In this document: piece after piece, positions 1 through 7,128 of the stretch
Layout of the letters: each line of letters opens with the position of its first letter
How positions within the stretch are numbered: the first letter of the stretch is position 1
NCBI GenBank assembly: GCA_021803645.1
Contig: JAJZLI010000053.1
Coordinates: 12,600-28,111, forward strand
Direction of reading: 5' to 3'
Origin: a bacterium
GTDB lineage: Bacteria > Patescibacteriota > Dojkabacteria > JAKAPS01 > JAJZLI01
Length of the DNA stretch: 15,512 nucleotides
The notes under the pieces: model-generated
Told to the model about the DNA's origin: nothing
Seen by the model: only the letters and a program-made list of their open reading frames with translations
The model's database searches: none
Made by a program: the position numbers and the translations under genes

Positions 1-962
1 TGGTATCAGAAGACTACCAAAAATATGTTGCTCCAGTTGATGCAAATAGTGCAGCTCTTGTTGCCGACAACCCACAAAATGGATATATATTAGCAATGAT
101 AGGGGGACCATCATATCAAGAACAACAGTTAAATATGGCTGATGAACCAAGACAACAAGGTTCAGCAATGAAACCACTTATATATATTAAAGCATTTGAG
201 ATGGGATATTCTCCAGACACAATGATAGATGATGCCCCAATATGCTATGGAAGTTACTGTCCTGTGGACTATGAGGGGTATACTGTAGGATGGGTATCCA
301 TTGATAGAGCTATAAATCAATCGATAAATATTCCCGCTATAAAGATGCTTGCAGCAATAGGATATCAGAATGGAGTTAATACTCTTGAATCTGAAGGAAT
401 AAAACTTAATCCGAATACATATTATGGACTTCCATTAGTACTAGGAGATGCAGGATTAACACTAACAAATATGGTTGGAGCATATAATGCGCTAGCAAAT
501 GGGGGGTATTATGCACAATCAACTCCATTTGAAAAAATTGTAGAATCTAATGGTGTAATTTTACTGAATAATACTAATCTACCTAAAAAAAGGATACTTG
601 ATGCAAATGCAGTTGCAGAAATGGACCAAGTATTAGGAGATACATCAATGAAAGCACCAATGTATGGGTCAGTAACATATTATTACTCTGTCCAGGGTAG
701 AGAATACGGATCTAAAGATGGAACAAGTAATGGGCCAAAAGACGTAACTGACTACATGTTTATCCCACAACTATCTGTTGGGGGGTGGGCTGGAAATACA
801 AATGATACAAACATGTCTCAGGATGCAGTAGGAGCATTTCAGGCAGGACCAATGGTTCATGACTTTATAATGAACTATATACAAATGGAGAATTTACCTG
901 TAGAGAATTTTCCAATGCCTACATATCCAACGCTAAACGCTACAACATCCCAAATACCTTAA
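1..962 (+). CDS. Class A penicillin-binding protein, C-terminal transpeptidase part (5' partial)
   Basis: The reading frame is open from base 3 to the TAA at 960-962, so the gene starts upstream of the window; the ATG at 96 is internal. The protein cross-links peptidoglycan stem peptides outside the membrane. The visible part begins with the strand preceding the active site, NPQNGYILAMIGG, typical of PBP1A-like enzymes. The catalytic SxxK is SAMK (Ser codon 162-164, Lys 171-173) and SxN is SIN (321-329). The third motif, normally KTG, reads KDG followed by TSN (714-722), an unusual Asp. A WAGN segment and a short Pro/Thr-rich tail follow, as in this family. The glycosyltransferase (GT51) domain would lie upstream and cannot be seen, so a class B enzyme is not strictly excluded. 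The gene ends directly against the convergent membrane glycosyltransferase gene. Confidence 0.9.
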   Translation, partial: VSEDYQKYVAPVDANSAALVADNPQNGYILAMIGGPSYQEQQLNMADEPRQQGSAMKPLIYIKAFEMGYSPDTMIDDAPICYGSYCPVDYEGYTVGWVSIDRAINQSINIPAIKMLAAIGYQNGVNTLESEGIKLNPNTYYGLPLVLGDAGLTLTNMVGAYNALANGGYYAQSTPFEKIVESNGVILLNNTNLPKKRILDANAVAEMDQVLGDTSMKAPMYGSVTYYYSVQGREYGSKDGTSNGPKDVTDYMFIPQLSVGGWAGNTNDTNMSQDAVGAFQAGPMVHDFIMNYIQMENLPVENFPMPTYPTLNATTSQIP

Positions 963-2507
963 TTAAGGGGAAACATAAAAACTTGAAAGAGTTTTTAATA
1001 TGTAAATATCAGCACCGTCTATACTCTTACTATAAACATAATTTTGTGCTATATATCGGAATAAGCCTGGAAATTTATATCCATCTTTATATGTAACTAT
1101 TACTACAGGAGTTGCATTTTCTATTGATTTGAAAGTAAGTTTCTTCAAAATTGAGGAAGTATAAGGGGAAGCAAAGTCAGCAACAATTCTTCCTGCAGGA
1201 TAACTACCAGTAATATAGTAAACCCATGGAAAATTCCCCCAAATAAAAATAGGTTTATTCCTGACATTATAAACAGATAATATTGCATTAGATATGGTAT
1301 ACATTATATTTGAACTACTTGAATGTTTTTCATAAGCAACATTTGTATTATATTTAAAATATGTAGATGAAAAATATTCTGTTCTGTCAATTTTTCCGGA
1401 AGCAAATTCAATAAAATTAGTATAGTATTTATAATCCTTTATAAACTGAGCTTTAACATTTGTCATATTTTCTATTCTTAAAAAGTATAGACCTAAAAAG
1501 TAAACAAGAGATAGAAAAACAAAGATAGTAAGTAGGCGAAAGACAAGTTTAATATTATATGGAATCAAAATGATATATGATGCCAGGACAGATAATGAGG
1601 CAGAAGTAAGTATGAGATAATGCCAATATGGTCTTCCAGAAAACAAAGAACCAAAGTACTCAAACATAAACCATATGATTACAAGAGTAATATTTTCACG
1701 TATAATTTTCTTTTTATATAAAATAAATAGAATAGTTAACAATGTTAACAATGATATAAAATTTATTATTATATACTTATATCCAGAGGTGTCATAACCA
1801 ACATAACCAACATTTCCAAGAAACATAATTGAAAACGCAGTATGGAAATTATGAATCAAAAATTCCCAAATTAAAAATATTCCAATTGGAGTAATAAGAC
1901 CTAGAATATAAATTATCGAATATTTAATAAATTTTATAAATCCGTATAAAAATAGAAATGCAATACACAAGAATCCTCCATCAAAAATGATTGTAAATTT
2001 AAATAAAAGTCCAAGGCCCAAAATAAGACCTGCAAGATATATAACAAATAAAGATAATTTCTCTTTATTCTTTATAATAAGATATATGGAATAAAGGGCA
2101 AAAGGTAGAAGAAAATTCTCTACATTGGCAAGGTTTCCTGCAAAAATAGTACTTCCTATAAGAAAAGCAAAAATAAATGAAGATACATACGAAAGTAAGT
2201 CATTTAAGAATAGTTTTTTTGTGATTTTAAAAAGTAGGTATAAGCTTACAACACCAGCAACAATAGATAATGATTGTATTAAAAAATTTAAATCTATGTG
2301 TAATTTCTCTAACAGGGCATATAAGTAATAAATACCCGGAGTTTTATTATCATAAAGGTTTTTATAAAGTACCAATCCATGATTTAAACCTTCTCCAATG
2401 GCAGCATAGATACCATTATCTACATAATAATATGGATCAAAAAAAGTTGGAATCCTAAAAAGTAAAAAAAATATGTATGGAGATAGACATAGTAACCATT
2501 TTTTCAT
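963..2507 (-). CDS. Polytopic membrane glycosyltransferase, GT39/ArnT-like (GT-C fold)
   Basis: 514 residues with roughly ten hydrophobic segments between about residues 5 and 343, followed by a soluble C-terminal domain of about 170 residues, probably extracytoplasmic. The first external loop carries the signature of the dolichyl-phosphate-mannose/ArnT superfamily: acidic residues D24 and D30 in a DPYYYVDNG stretch, then YDNKTPGIYY (about 52-61), comparable to the family's YxDKPPxxY. Such enzymes move a sugar from a polyprenyl-phosphate carrier to a lipid, glycan or protein on the outer face of the membrane; donor and acceptor cannot be told from sequence. The start is the ATG read from 2507. 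There is no Shine-Dalgarno sequence, and a possible 30-codon ORF ends 15 nt upstream. The stop abuts the stop of the convergent PBP gene, so both act in the envelope but are not co-transcribed. Confidence 0.75.
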   Translation of the reverse strand: MKKWLLCLSPYIFFLLFRIPTFFDPYYYVDNGIYAAIGEGLNHGLVLYKNLYDNKTPGIYYLYALLEKLHIDLNFLIQSLSIVAGVVSLYLLFKITKKLFLNDLLSYVSSFIFAFLIGSTIFAGNLANVENFLLPFALYSIYLIIKNKEKLSLFVIYLAGLILGLGLLFKFTIIFDGGFLCIAFLFLYGFIKFIKYSIIYILGLITPIGIFLIWEFLIHNFHTAFSIMFLGNVGYVGYDTSGYKYIIINFISLLTLLTILFILYKKKIIRENITLVIIWFMFEYFGSLFSGRPYWHYLILTSASLSVLASYIILIPYNIKLVFRLLTIFVFLSLVYFLGLYFLRIENMTNVKAQFIKDYKYYTNFIEFASGKIDRTEYFSSTYFKYNTNVAYEKHSSSSNIMYTISNAILSVYNVRNKPIFIWGNFPWVYYITGSYPAGRIVADFASPYTSSILKKLTFKSIENATPVVIVTYKDGYKFPGLFRYIAQNYVYSKSIDGADIYILKTLSSFYVSP

Positions 2508-2522
2508 AAACAGAATGTTATA

Positions 2523-2615
2523 TTAATAATTGACATAAAACAAGAAGGGAGCCCCGATGTGGCTCCCTAGTATAAAGGTTAAACTCTGAATTTGCCGAAG
2601 TATTATTTTCTTCAT
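2523..2615 (-). CDS. Possible small ORF upstream of the membrane glycosyltransferase (30 aa)
   Basis: An ATG read from 2615 opens a 30-codon frame ending in TAA at 2525-2523, 15 nt before the glycosyltransferase start on the same strand. The peptide starts MKKIIL, turns hydrophobic in its second half (LTFILG, then APFLFYV) and could be a tiny membrane peptide or a leader peptide. A promoter-like pair (2622-2650) ends 6 nt before the ATG, as seen for other genes here. The G+C-rich hairpin at 2547-2567 lies inside the frame. Nothing identifies a homologue, and a 30-codon ORF can arise by chance, so confidence is low. Confidence 0.2.
   Translation of the reverse strand: MKKIILRQIQSLTFILGSHIGAPFLFYVNY
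2547..2567 (-). terminator. G+C-rich hairpin, possible terminator or attenuator (minus strand)
   Basis: GGGAGCC (2547-2553) pairs perfectly with GGCTCCC (2561-2567) around a 7-nt loop. It stands out in very AT-rich DNA. Read on the minus strand it is followed by TTCTTGTTTT, a broken T-tract; on the plus strand nothing T-rich follows. As it lies between divergent genes it ends neither known gene. It could terminate or attenuate a short minus-strand transcript in front of the glycosyltransferase gene, or be part of a small RNA. The structure is certain; the role is a guess. Confidence 0.35.
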
Positions 2616-2621
2616 GTCTAT

Positions 2622-2650
2622 ATTATCTGCCCTCAAAATTAAAATATCAT
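2622..2650 (-). promoter_or_regulatory. Candidate promoter for the small ORF / glycosyltransferase transcript
   Basis: On the minus strand ATGATA (2650-2645, 4/6 to the -35 consensus) and GATAAT (2627-2622, 5/6 to the -10 consensus) are separated by 17 nt. Transcription would begin at about 2615, the A of the small ORF's ATG. The spacing matches other promoters in this window, but the -35 is weak. Confidence 0.3.
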
Positions 2651-2661
2651 TAAAGGAATAA

Positions 2662-2690
2662 TTGACAGATATAAAACTTTGAATTAATAT
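2662..2690 (+). promoter_or_regulatory. Sigma-70-type promoter of trxB
   Basis: A perfect -35 hexamer TTGACA (2662-2667) is followed after exactly 17 nt by TAATAT (2685-2690). The expected transcription start is near 2697, leaving a leader of about 9 nt before the ATG at 2706, too short for a normal Shine-Dalgarno site; none is present. Confidence 0.75.
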
Positions 2691-2705
2691 AGCCTTAGCA
2701 ATTTT

Positions 2706-3638
2706 ATGAATATTATTAAGAATTTAATTTTAGGTTCAGGTCCTGCAGGTCTTACTGCGGCAATATACTCATCCAGGTCTAACCTTGAACCAGTACTATT
2801 ATCGGGAAATGAGCCAGGAGGACAATTAACAGTAACCTCTTTAGTAGAAAATTTTCCAGGATTTGAAAATGGAATATTGGGACCAGAACTCATGAACAGT
2901 ATGAGGGAGCAGGCAATTAATGTTGGAACAAAAATTATTGATGATACTGCTATCTCTGTAGATTTCTCAAAAAAACCATTTGTTGTCTCTACTGAAAGGA
3001 ATGGGGAATTGTATGCCCACACAATCATTATTTCTACAGGAGCATCTGCAAAATGGTTAGGGCTTGAAGGAGAAAAGAGACTTATGGGAAAAGGAGTATC
3101 TGGGTGTGCAACTTGTGATGGAGCATTTTTCAAAGAAAAGGTCGTAGCTGTTGTGGGGGGAGGAGATAGTGCAATGGAAGATTCTTTATTTGTGTCTAAA
3201 TTTGCATCAAAAGTATATTTAATTCACAGAAGAGATGAATTTAGGGCATCCAAAATAATGCAGGATAGAGTAAAGGATAATCCAAAGATAGAGATTATCT
3301 TTAACAGTGAAATCAAAGATATAATAGGAGAGGACAAGGTAGTTTCTATTGATATATTTAATAATAAAACTGGAGAAACTAAAAATGTACCACTTGATGG
3401 AGTATTCATTGCAATTGGACATACACCAAACACCTCAATATTTAAGAGTAGTATTGATATTGACGATAATGGATACATAAAGGTACATGATTTTACAAAA
3501 ACAAATATTGCAGGAATATTTGCAGCAGGGGATGTATCTGATCCTAAATACAAACAGGCCATATCATCTGCAGGAATGGGATGTATTGCATCAATAGACT
3601 CTCTTCATTTTCTAGAAGATAATAACCTCACGCAATAA
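2706..3638 (+). CDS. trxB: Thioredoxin reductase (NADPH, FAD)
   Basis: 310 residues, the normal length for low-molecular-weight thioredoxin reductase, which passes electrons from NADPH through FAD and a redox disulfide to thioredoxin in the cytoplasm. Landmarks: FAD-binding GSGPAG (10-15), PGGQ (37-40), redox-active CATC followed by DG (134-139), NADPH-binding GGGDSA (151-156), HRRDEFRAS (174-182), and the C-terminal FAD motif GIFAAGDV. No catalytic residue is missing. The start is fixed by the FAD strand beginning at residue 6 and by the promoter ending 15 nt upstream. No thioredoxin gene lies beside it; the next gene is unrelated by recognisable function and has its own promoter. A ferredoxin-NADP reductase of the TrxB-like class is unlikely because CATC is present. 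Confidence 0.93.
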   Translation: MNIIKNLILGSGPAGLTAAIYSSRSNLEPVLLSGNEPGGQLTVTSLVENFPGFENGILGPELMNSMREQAINVGTKIIDDTAISVDFSKKPFVVSTERNGELYAHTIIISTGASAKWLGLEGEKRLMGKGVSGCATCDGAFFKEKVVAVVGGGDSAMEDSLFVSKFASKVYLIHRRDEFRASKIMQDRVKDNPKIEIIFNSEIKDIIGEDKVVSIDIFNNKTGETKNVPLDGVFIAIGHTPNTSIFKSSIDIDDNGYIKVHDFTKTNIAGIFAAGDVSDPKYKQAISSAGMGCIASIDSLHFLEDNNLTQ

Positions 3639-3639
3639 C

Positions 3640-3668
3640 TTGTAAATAGTATATTATTACTGTATTAT
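3640..3668 (+). promoter_or_regulatory. Promoter of the 200-aa hypothetical gene; predicts a leaderless mRNA
   Basis: TTGTAA (3640-3645), a 17-nt spacer and TATTAT (3663-3668). The -10 ends 6 nt before the ATG at 3675, so transcription should start at or next to the initiation codon. The -35 begins 2 nt after the trxB stop, so the two genes need not share a transcript. Confidence 0.6.
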
Positions 3669-3674
3669 TCCGTT

Positions 3675-4277
3675 ATGAATGATGAAAAAGGGATAGTCAA
3701 TGGAATTATCCCCTTAGAACGAGTTATAGAAACTCACCCAGAACCAGAAATTACAAAAATAGAAACACCACAAAGATTTTTAGATCAAGTAAGAGATCAA
3801 TTTGCCACATGGGAATATTTTGGTCCAGGAGAAATGATCAGGGTTGACATGGTATCACTTCCATTTGATTTTATAAATCCAACGGTGACAGTTTTGGATA
3901 AAAAGAGCATAGAGTATTATTTAGCAATGGCTAAAATGACATTTAATATGTTTGGTATAAATATTTTTAGCTTAAGAGTACCAATGCAGGTAAAATCAGG
4001 AGATAATACATTTCAATACAAGCCTCCTGCTGTAGCAAAATTTTTATCTCCAAATGGGAGTGACCTATTGGTTGCCCTTGATCATGATAATCACCTCAGC
4101 ACACAAACTATTTATGCTGCAAAAAGGATGCACGAAATGCATAACCATACAGGAAAACTTTCTGGAAATATAACAGTTGCATTAATTAATCCAATACATA
4201 GGGTTCCTCGTATTAGAAAAAGTGTTTTTGAATGGGAACATGTCACTTTATCAGATAAACCTGTCAGGGTAATATAA
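3675..4277 (+). CDS. Hypothetical protein, 200 aa, unrecognised
   Basis: I do not recognise this family. The 200-residue protein has no signal peptide and no membrane segment and looks like a soluble cytoplasmic protein. Residues 1-60 are acidic and Pro/Glu-rich. The centre is mixed alpha/beta with a hydrophobic strand (LLVALDHD). A His-rich stretch follows, with DHDNH and then KRMHEMHNHTG about 15 residues later, which could bind a metal or a nucleic acid. The C-terminus is basic (HRVPRIRKS) before a final acidic/aromatic segment. Codon use resembles its neighbours, and the frame is intact from ATG to TAA with a promoter directly upstream, so it is very likely a real gene. It is convergent with the thymidylate kinase gene, with 23 nt between stops and no terminator hairpin. 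Confidence 0.75.
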   Translation: MNDEKGIVNGIIPLERVIETHPEPEITKIETPQRFLDQVRDQFATWEYFGPGEMIRVDMVSLPFDFINPTVTVLDKKSIEYYLAMAKMTFNMFGINIFSLRVPMQVKSGDNTFQYKPPAVAKFLSPNGSDLLVALDHDNHLSTQTIYAAKRMHEMHNHTGKLSGNITVALINPIHRVPRIRKSVFEWEHVTLSDKPVRVI

Positions 4278-4300
4278 ATATGATATTTTTATCTTCAACT

Positions 4301-5194
4301 TTACTTTGACTTAAATCTCCTATCTAGACCTAATAACCTAGGAGAAGACATTACTAATTTTTGAATTCCCATCTCACTTTCTTCATCAACACCAATGAAT
4401 GCTAAATTAGAAGAAGTACCATAACCAGGGAGTTGAGGAATACCTACAACTTCCTTACCAACAAGCATCCTTGCAATTTCTTCTCCTGACATTCTTCTTC
4501 CTTCCCGTACTTGATTAAACAAAGAAAAAGTATCAGGGTGTTGCTCTGAAAGTTGTTTATAAAAAGCATCTGCAATATTTTGAACACTAGTATTCTCATA
4601 CAAATCTGCTCCTCTATTCCTCTTTCCATCTGCCATAATCGCATCGAGAGAAACACTAGTACTTACAACAGGAATAGTTACATGAAAACCTTCAAGTCCC
4701 ATTTTCCTTAAAAAATAACTATCTATATTTTGCATTTTTGAATAAAGATCATCAACTTCTCTTTTAGAAGGTAACGACTTTCTCGTTTTTGCAAAATAAT
4801 AAGCCGCTGTAAGGACATTTGAAGTAACAAATCTATCAAACAATACAAATAAAGGATACCTACCTCTATTGGCTAAATTTAATACAGATCTTTGCAAAGA
4901 ATATATACTTTCAATACGATTCAGGGCATATACAATCATTCTCTCATCAAGGGTTAGACCTTCATCATCTTCATATAATAGGTGTCTTAAAATAATTCCC
5001 CAGTGAGTTTCATACAAAGGGTATTTTACACATAAGGTGTCATATCCATACTCTTGAGAAAGTATTTCAGTTGCAGCATCTACAATAGTACCTTTACCAG
5101 CTCCATCAAGACCATCAACAATAATACTTTTAACTTTACCCTCTTTTGTTAAATTCTCAAAAGCAAAAACATTGCCATCAACGACTTCTGACAT
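4301..5194 (-). CDS. tmk: Thymidylate kinase-like nucleoside monophosphate kinase with extensions
   Basis: Phosphorylates dTMP to dTDP in the cytoplasm, the step after thymidylate synthase. Visible motifs: P-loop GLDGAGKGT (28-36), the DR(F/Y) base-recognition motif as FDRFVTSN (119-126), a LID-like basic segment KRNR (191-194), and DLYENTSVQNIADAFYKQL (197-215), the Dxx(Y)E helix of TMKs. At 297 residues it is about 80-90 longer than usual: some 20 residues precede the first strand, and a C-terminal tail of about 70 residues (from ~230) has no recognisable homology. It lies 37 nt after the thyX stop on the same strand, so the pair probably makes dTMP and then dTDP from one transcript. No Shine-Dalgarno sequence precedes its ATG. 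A broader deoxynucleoside-kinase specificity is possible, but the context favours dTMP. Confidence 0.85.
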   Translation of the reverse strand: MSEVVDGNVFAFENLTKEGKVKSIIVDGLDGAGKGTIVDAATEILSQEYGYDTLCVKYPLYETHWGIILRHLLYEDDEGLTLDERMIVYALNRIESIYSLQRSVLNLANRGRYPLFVLFDRFVTSNVLTAAYYFAKTRKSLPSKREVDDLYSKMQNIDSYFLRKMGLEGFHVTIPVVSTSVSLDAIMADGKRNRGADLYENTSVQNIADAFYKQLSEQHPDTFSLFNQVREGRRMSGEEIARMLVGKEVVGIPQLPGYGTSSNLAFIGVDEESEMGIQKLVMSSPRLLGLDRRFKSK

Positions 5195-5231
5195 AATTAT
5201 TAATAAAGTTGTAAAATTATCATTTGTATCC

Positions 5232-6992
5232 TTATTGCTTTAATTTTGATTCTATTCTCTTCAAAGCAGACCTCCTTGCAAGTCCATACTGATTATAATC
5301 AGTATGCATATGCGCAAATAACAGTGGATGAACTCGCCTTACAGCAGTACTTATATCCTGGGCAATTTTTCTATATGCCGGCTTTCCAGCTTCTCCAGAC
5401 CTCAATTCACATAACCAAAATATTTCTCTCGCAGTTAAGTGCATTGAATATGATTGAAAAAAAGCAAAAGGAACAATATACTGTGCTACTAATGGATCTA
5501 TCTTTACAATTTTTTCGTATAAAGCCTCAGATTCCAAAAGCACACCTTCAATATCAGGATACATACCAAATTTTCTTAAATCTTCTTCAACCCTCCATCC
5601 AAACCTAGTTGTTAATCCATGCCTATAGAAGGTTAACATTCTGTGTCGCATTAAATCTCTTAAATCTCCACCACGGGAAACAATATTTATTATATACGAA
5701 GAAGCTTCAAAAGCCCTAGGAACCCTTCTGTGTCTAGTTTTTTCTCGTAGTACATCACCTCTTGCATGGCGAACAGAAAAAATATCTTCCATTATTCGTG
5801 CTTTTTCTTCTCCAGTAAAGTTTCTTACAACCTCTAACACTTCTTCTTCTGTCATTCCTGAATTTTGCAAATGGAACAAATGTGCAGCAATAACCTTTTC
5901 AACACCCTCTTTATCATAACTTGATAAGGTCACTTGTTCTTTAGAAAATCGACCATTTTTTTCACGAGGAGTTAAATATTTACCTACATGATCTGAAGCA
6001 AGCTCTTGATAGTCTCTTCTATAAATTTGAACATCTGCTCCCCTTTCATTACCAATCCTAGAAAAGAGTGAAGGATATAAAGCATATAACTCATTGTAAG
6101 CCATATGTCCCCAATACCTTGCCTCTGATATAGGGTTAGCTATCAAACGATTAATTAAATTTTCAAATGCTCTGGCATTACCAGAAAAAGCAACATTAGT
6201 TTTGGTAGAGAATGGAAGCAAATCTCTTATATCATCAAATACCTTAGCCTTACGGGATCTCTCAAATACACTACTACTTTCATCACTTTCTATTGGAAAT
6301 AAGTGGTGTTTAACATAATCAAAATAAAGTATTTCTAATTTAGAATATAATGTAAAAAGTTTATCCATCAAGGCTTCATATTCAACTTCAAAACCAGCAC
6401 TAATTATCTCATGAGGAGTTACATATGGATATTTTCCTCTTTCATCTTTATTACTAAAAGATACAAATCTTGAAGATTTTTCAATAGGAGAGATTCCTAT
6501 TCTTTGCATTTCCATACTGTTAACAACTACATTAGAAACTCCTTCAAAACATACCATAATTCCACCCGTAAGCTCAGCAATTGAATCATCCCCATATTCT
6601 AAAAGCCATCGTCCAAAGAATGCACGACCTCTCCTTGTATCTATACAAGCCCCATTGTGAAAACTATCAACCCATAATCTAAATTCACTAGAACTTTTCT
6701 GACGCTCCATTCTTTGACTATCAGGAATTTTTTCCCAATCACTTGCAACCTCAGGATATACCATTTCTCTTATATACTCATTAAAAAATGTACGCCTAAG
6801 AGTTCCAGATAAACGAGAGTATCTAGAAGCAAGAGCTCCACCAACTTCAGGAGGTAGGTTCCTTACAACATAACAAGGTTTATCCAAATTAGAAAAAAAG
6901 GGAGCTAGAAAATATTGTTCCTCTCTTGTAAATTTTTCAGGGACATACAATTCACTATAGGGAGGAACTGATTCTTTTGAGGGAAATTCCAT
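5232..6992 (-). CDS. thyX: Tandem-domain flavin-dependent thymidylate synthase
   Basis: ThyX methylates dUMP to dTMP using methylenetetrahydrofolate, NADPH and FAD. This 586-residue protein holds two ThyX-like halves, like the long ThyX forms known from Chlamydia and some other bacteria, against about 220-250 residues for the common form. The N-terminal half has YGDDSIAE (133-140, the family's YGHxSxxEH), FEGVSN (149-154) and a degenerate signature MQRIGISPIEKSSRF (162-176), then ARYWGHMAYNELYALYP. The C-terminal half has LMRHRMLTFYRHGLTTRFG (448-465), with the RHR of the ThyX motif, and REIFWLCELRSGEAGKPAYR (522-541), equivalent to the usual ELRxxxxAxxEIR region. The halves probably form one composite active site. 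First gene of an operon with tmk; the start ATG at 6992 follows a promoter about 40 nt upstream. Confidence 0.87.
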   Translation of the reverse strand: MEFPSKESVPPYSELYVPEKFTREEQYFLAPFFSNLDKPCYVVRNLPPEVGGALASRYSRLSGTLRRTFFNEYIREMVYPEVASDWEKIPDSQRMERQKSSSEFRLWVDSFHNGACIDTRRGRAFFGRWLLEYGDDSIAELTGGIMVCFEGVSNVVVNSMEMQRIGISPIEKSSRFVSFSNKDERGKYPYVTPHEIISAGFEVEYEALMDKLFTLYSKLEILYFDYVKHHLFPIESDESSSVFERSRKAKVFDDIRDLLPFSTKTNVAFSGNARAFENLINRLIANPISEARYWGHMAYNELYALYPSLFSRIGNERGADVQIYRRDYQELASDHVGKYLTPREKNGRFSKEQVTLSSYDKEGVEKVIAAHLFHLQNSGMTEEEVLEVVRNFTGEEKARIMEDIFSVRHARGDVLREKTRHRRVPRAFEASSYIINIVSRGGDLRDLMRHRMLTFYRHGLTTRFGWRVEEDLRKFGMYPDIEGVLLESEALYEKIVKIDPLVAQYIVPFAFFQSYSMHLTAREIFWLCELRSGEAGKPAYRKIAQDISTAVRRVHPLLFAHMHTDYNQYGLARRSALKRIESKLKQ

Positions 6993-7030
6993 AAATACAT
7001 ATAAAATAAATTAAATCATGGGGCTATTTT

Positions 7031-7059
7031 TTTATACAATAAAGATATAAAGAATTCAA
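7031..7059 (-). promoter_or_regulatory. Candidate promoter of thyX-tmk
   Basis: On the minus strand TTGAAT (7059-7054) is followed after 17 nt by TATAAA (7036-7031). Transcription would start near 7024, giving a leader of about 32 nt before the thyX ATG, longer than for other genes here and still without a Shine-Dalgarno sequence. Confidence 0.45.
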
Positions 7060-7092
7060 TACATCTAAAACATTTTTAATATATAAGCTATA

Positions 7093-7112
7093 ACAATTTT
7101 GGTAAAAATTGT
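7093..7112. repeat. Perfect inverted repeat upstream of nth, possible operator
   Basis: ACAATTTT and AAAATTGT (7093-7100 and 7105-7112) are perfect 8-nt arms around GGTA. The right arm's last T is the first base of TACAAT (7112-7117), a -10-like hexamer 11 nt before the nth ATG. That position would suit a repressor site. AT-rich DNA produces such repeats by chance, so the regulatory role is tentative. Confidence 0.3.
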
Positions 7113-7128
7113 ACAATGAAAATAATTC

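Noticed and set aside
96..98. ATG at 96 as the start of the penicillin-binding protein
   Set aside because: The frame is open upstream to base 3 and encodes conserved PBP sequence (DNPQNGYILA), so this Met is internal.
2547..2567. Hairpin as a riboswitch or tRNA fragment
   Set aside because: A single 7-bp stem-loop without further pairing; no tRNA arms, anticodon or known riboswitch core could be recognised in the surrounding 200 nt.
2684..3133. 149-codon open frame on the minus strand
   Set aside because: Antisense to trxB, including its CATC and FAD motifs; Ser/Pro-rich composition typical of a reverse-frame shadow.
3224..3562. 112-codon minus-strand frame inside trxB
   Set aside because: Antisense shadow of the NADPH domain; no independent support.
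5246..5608. 120-codon open frame on the plus strand
   Set aside because: It lies fully antisense to the end of thyX, whose motifs (ELRSG, HTDYNQYG) prove the minus-strand frame. No promoter or recognisable protein.
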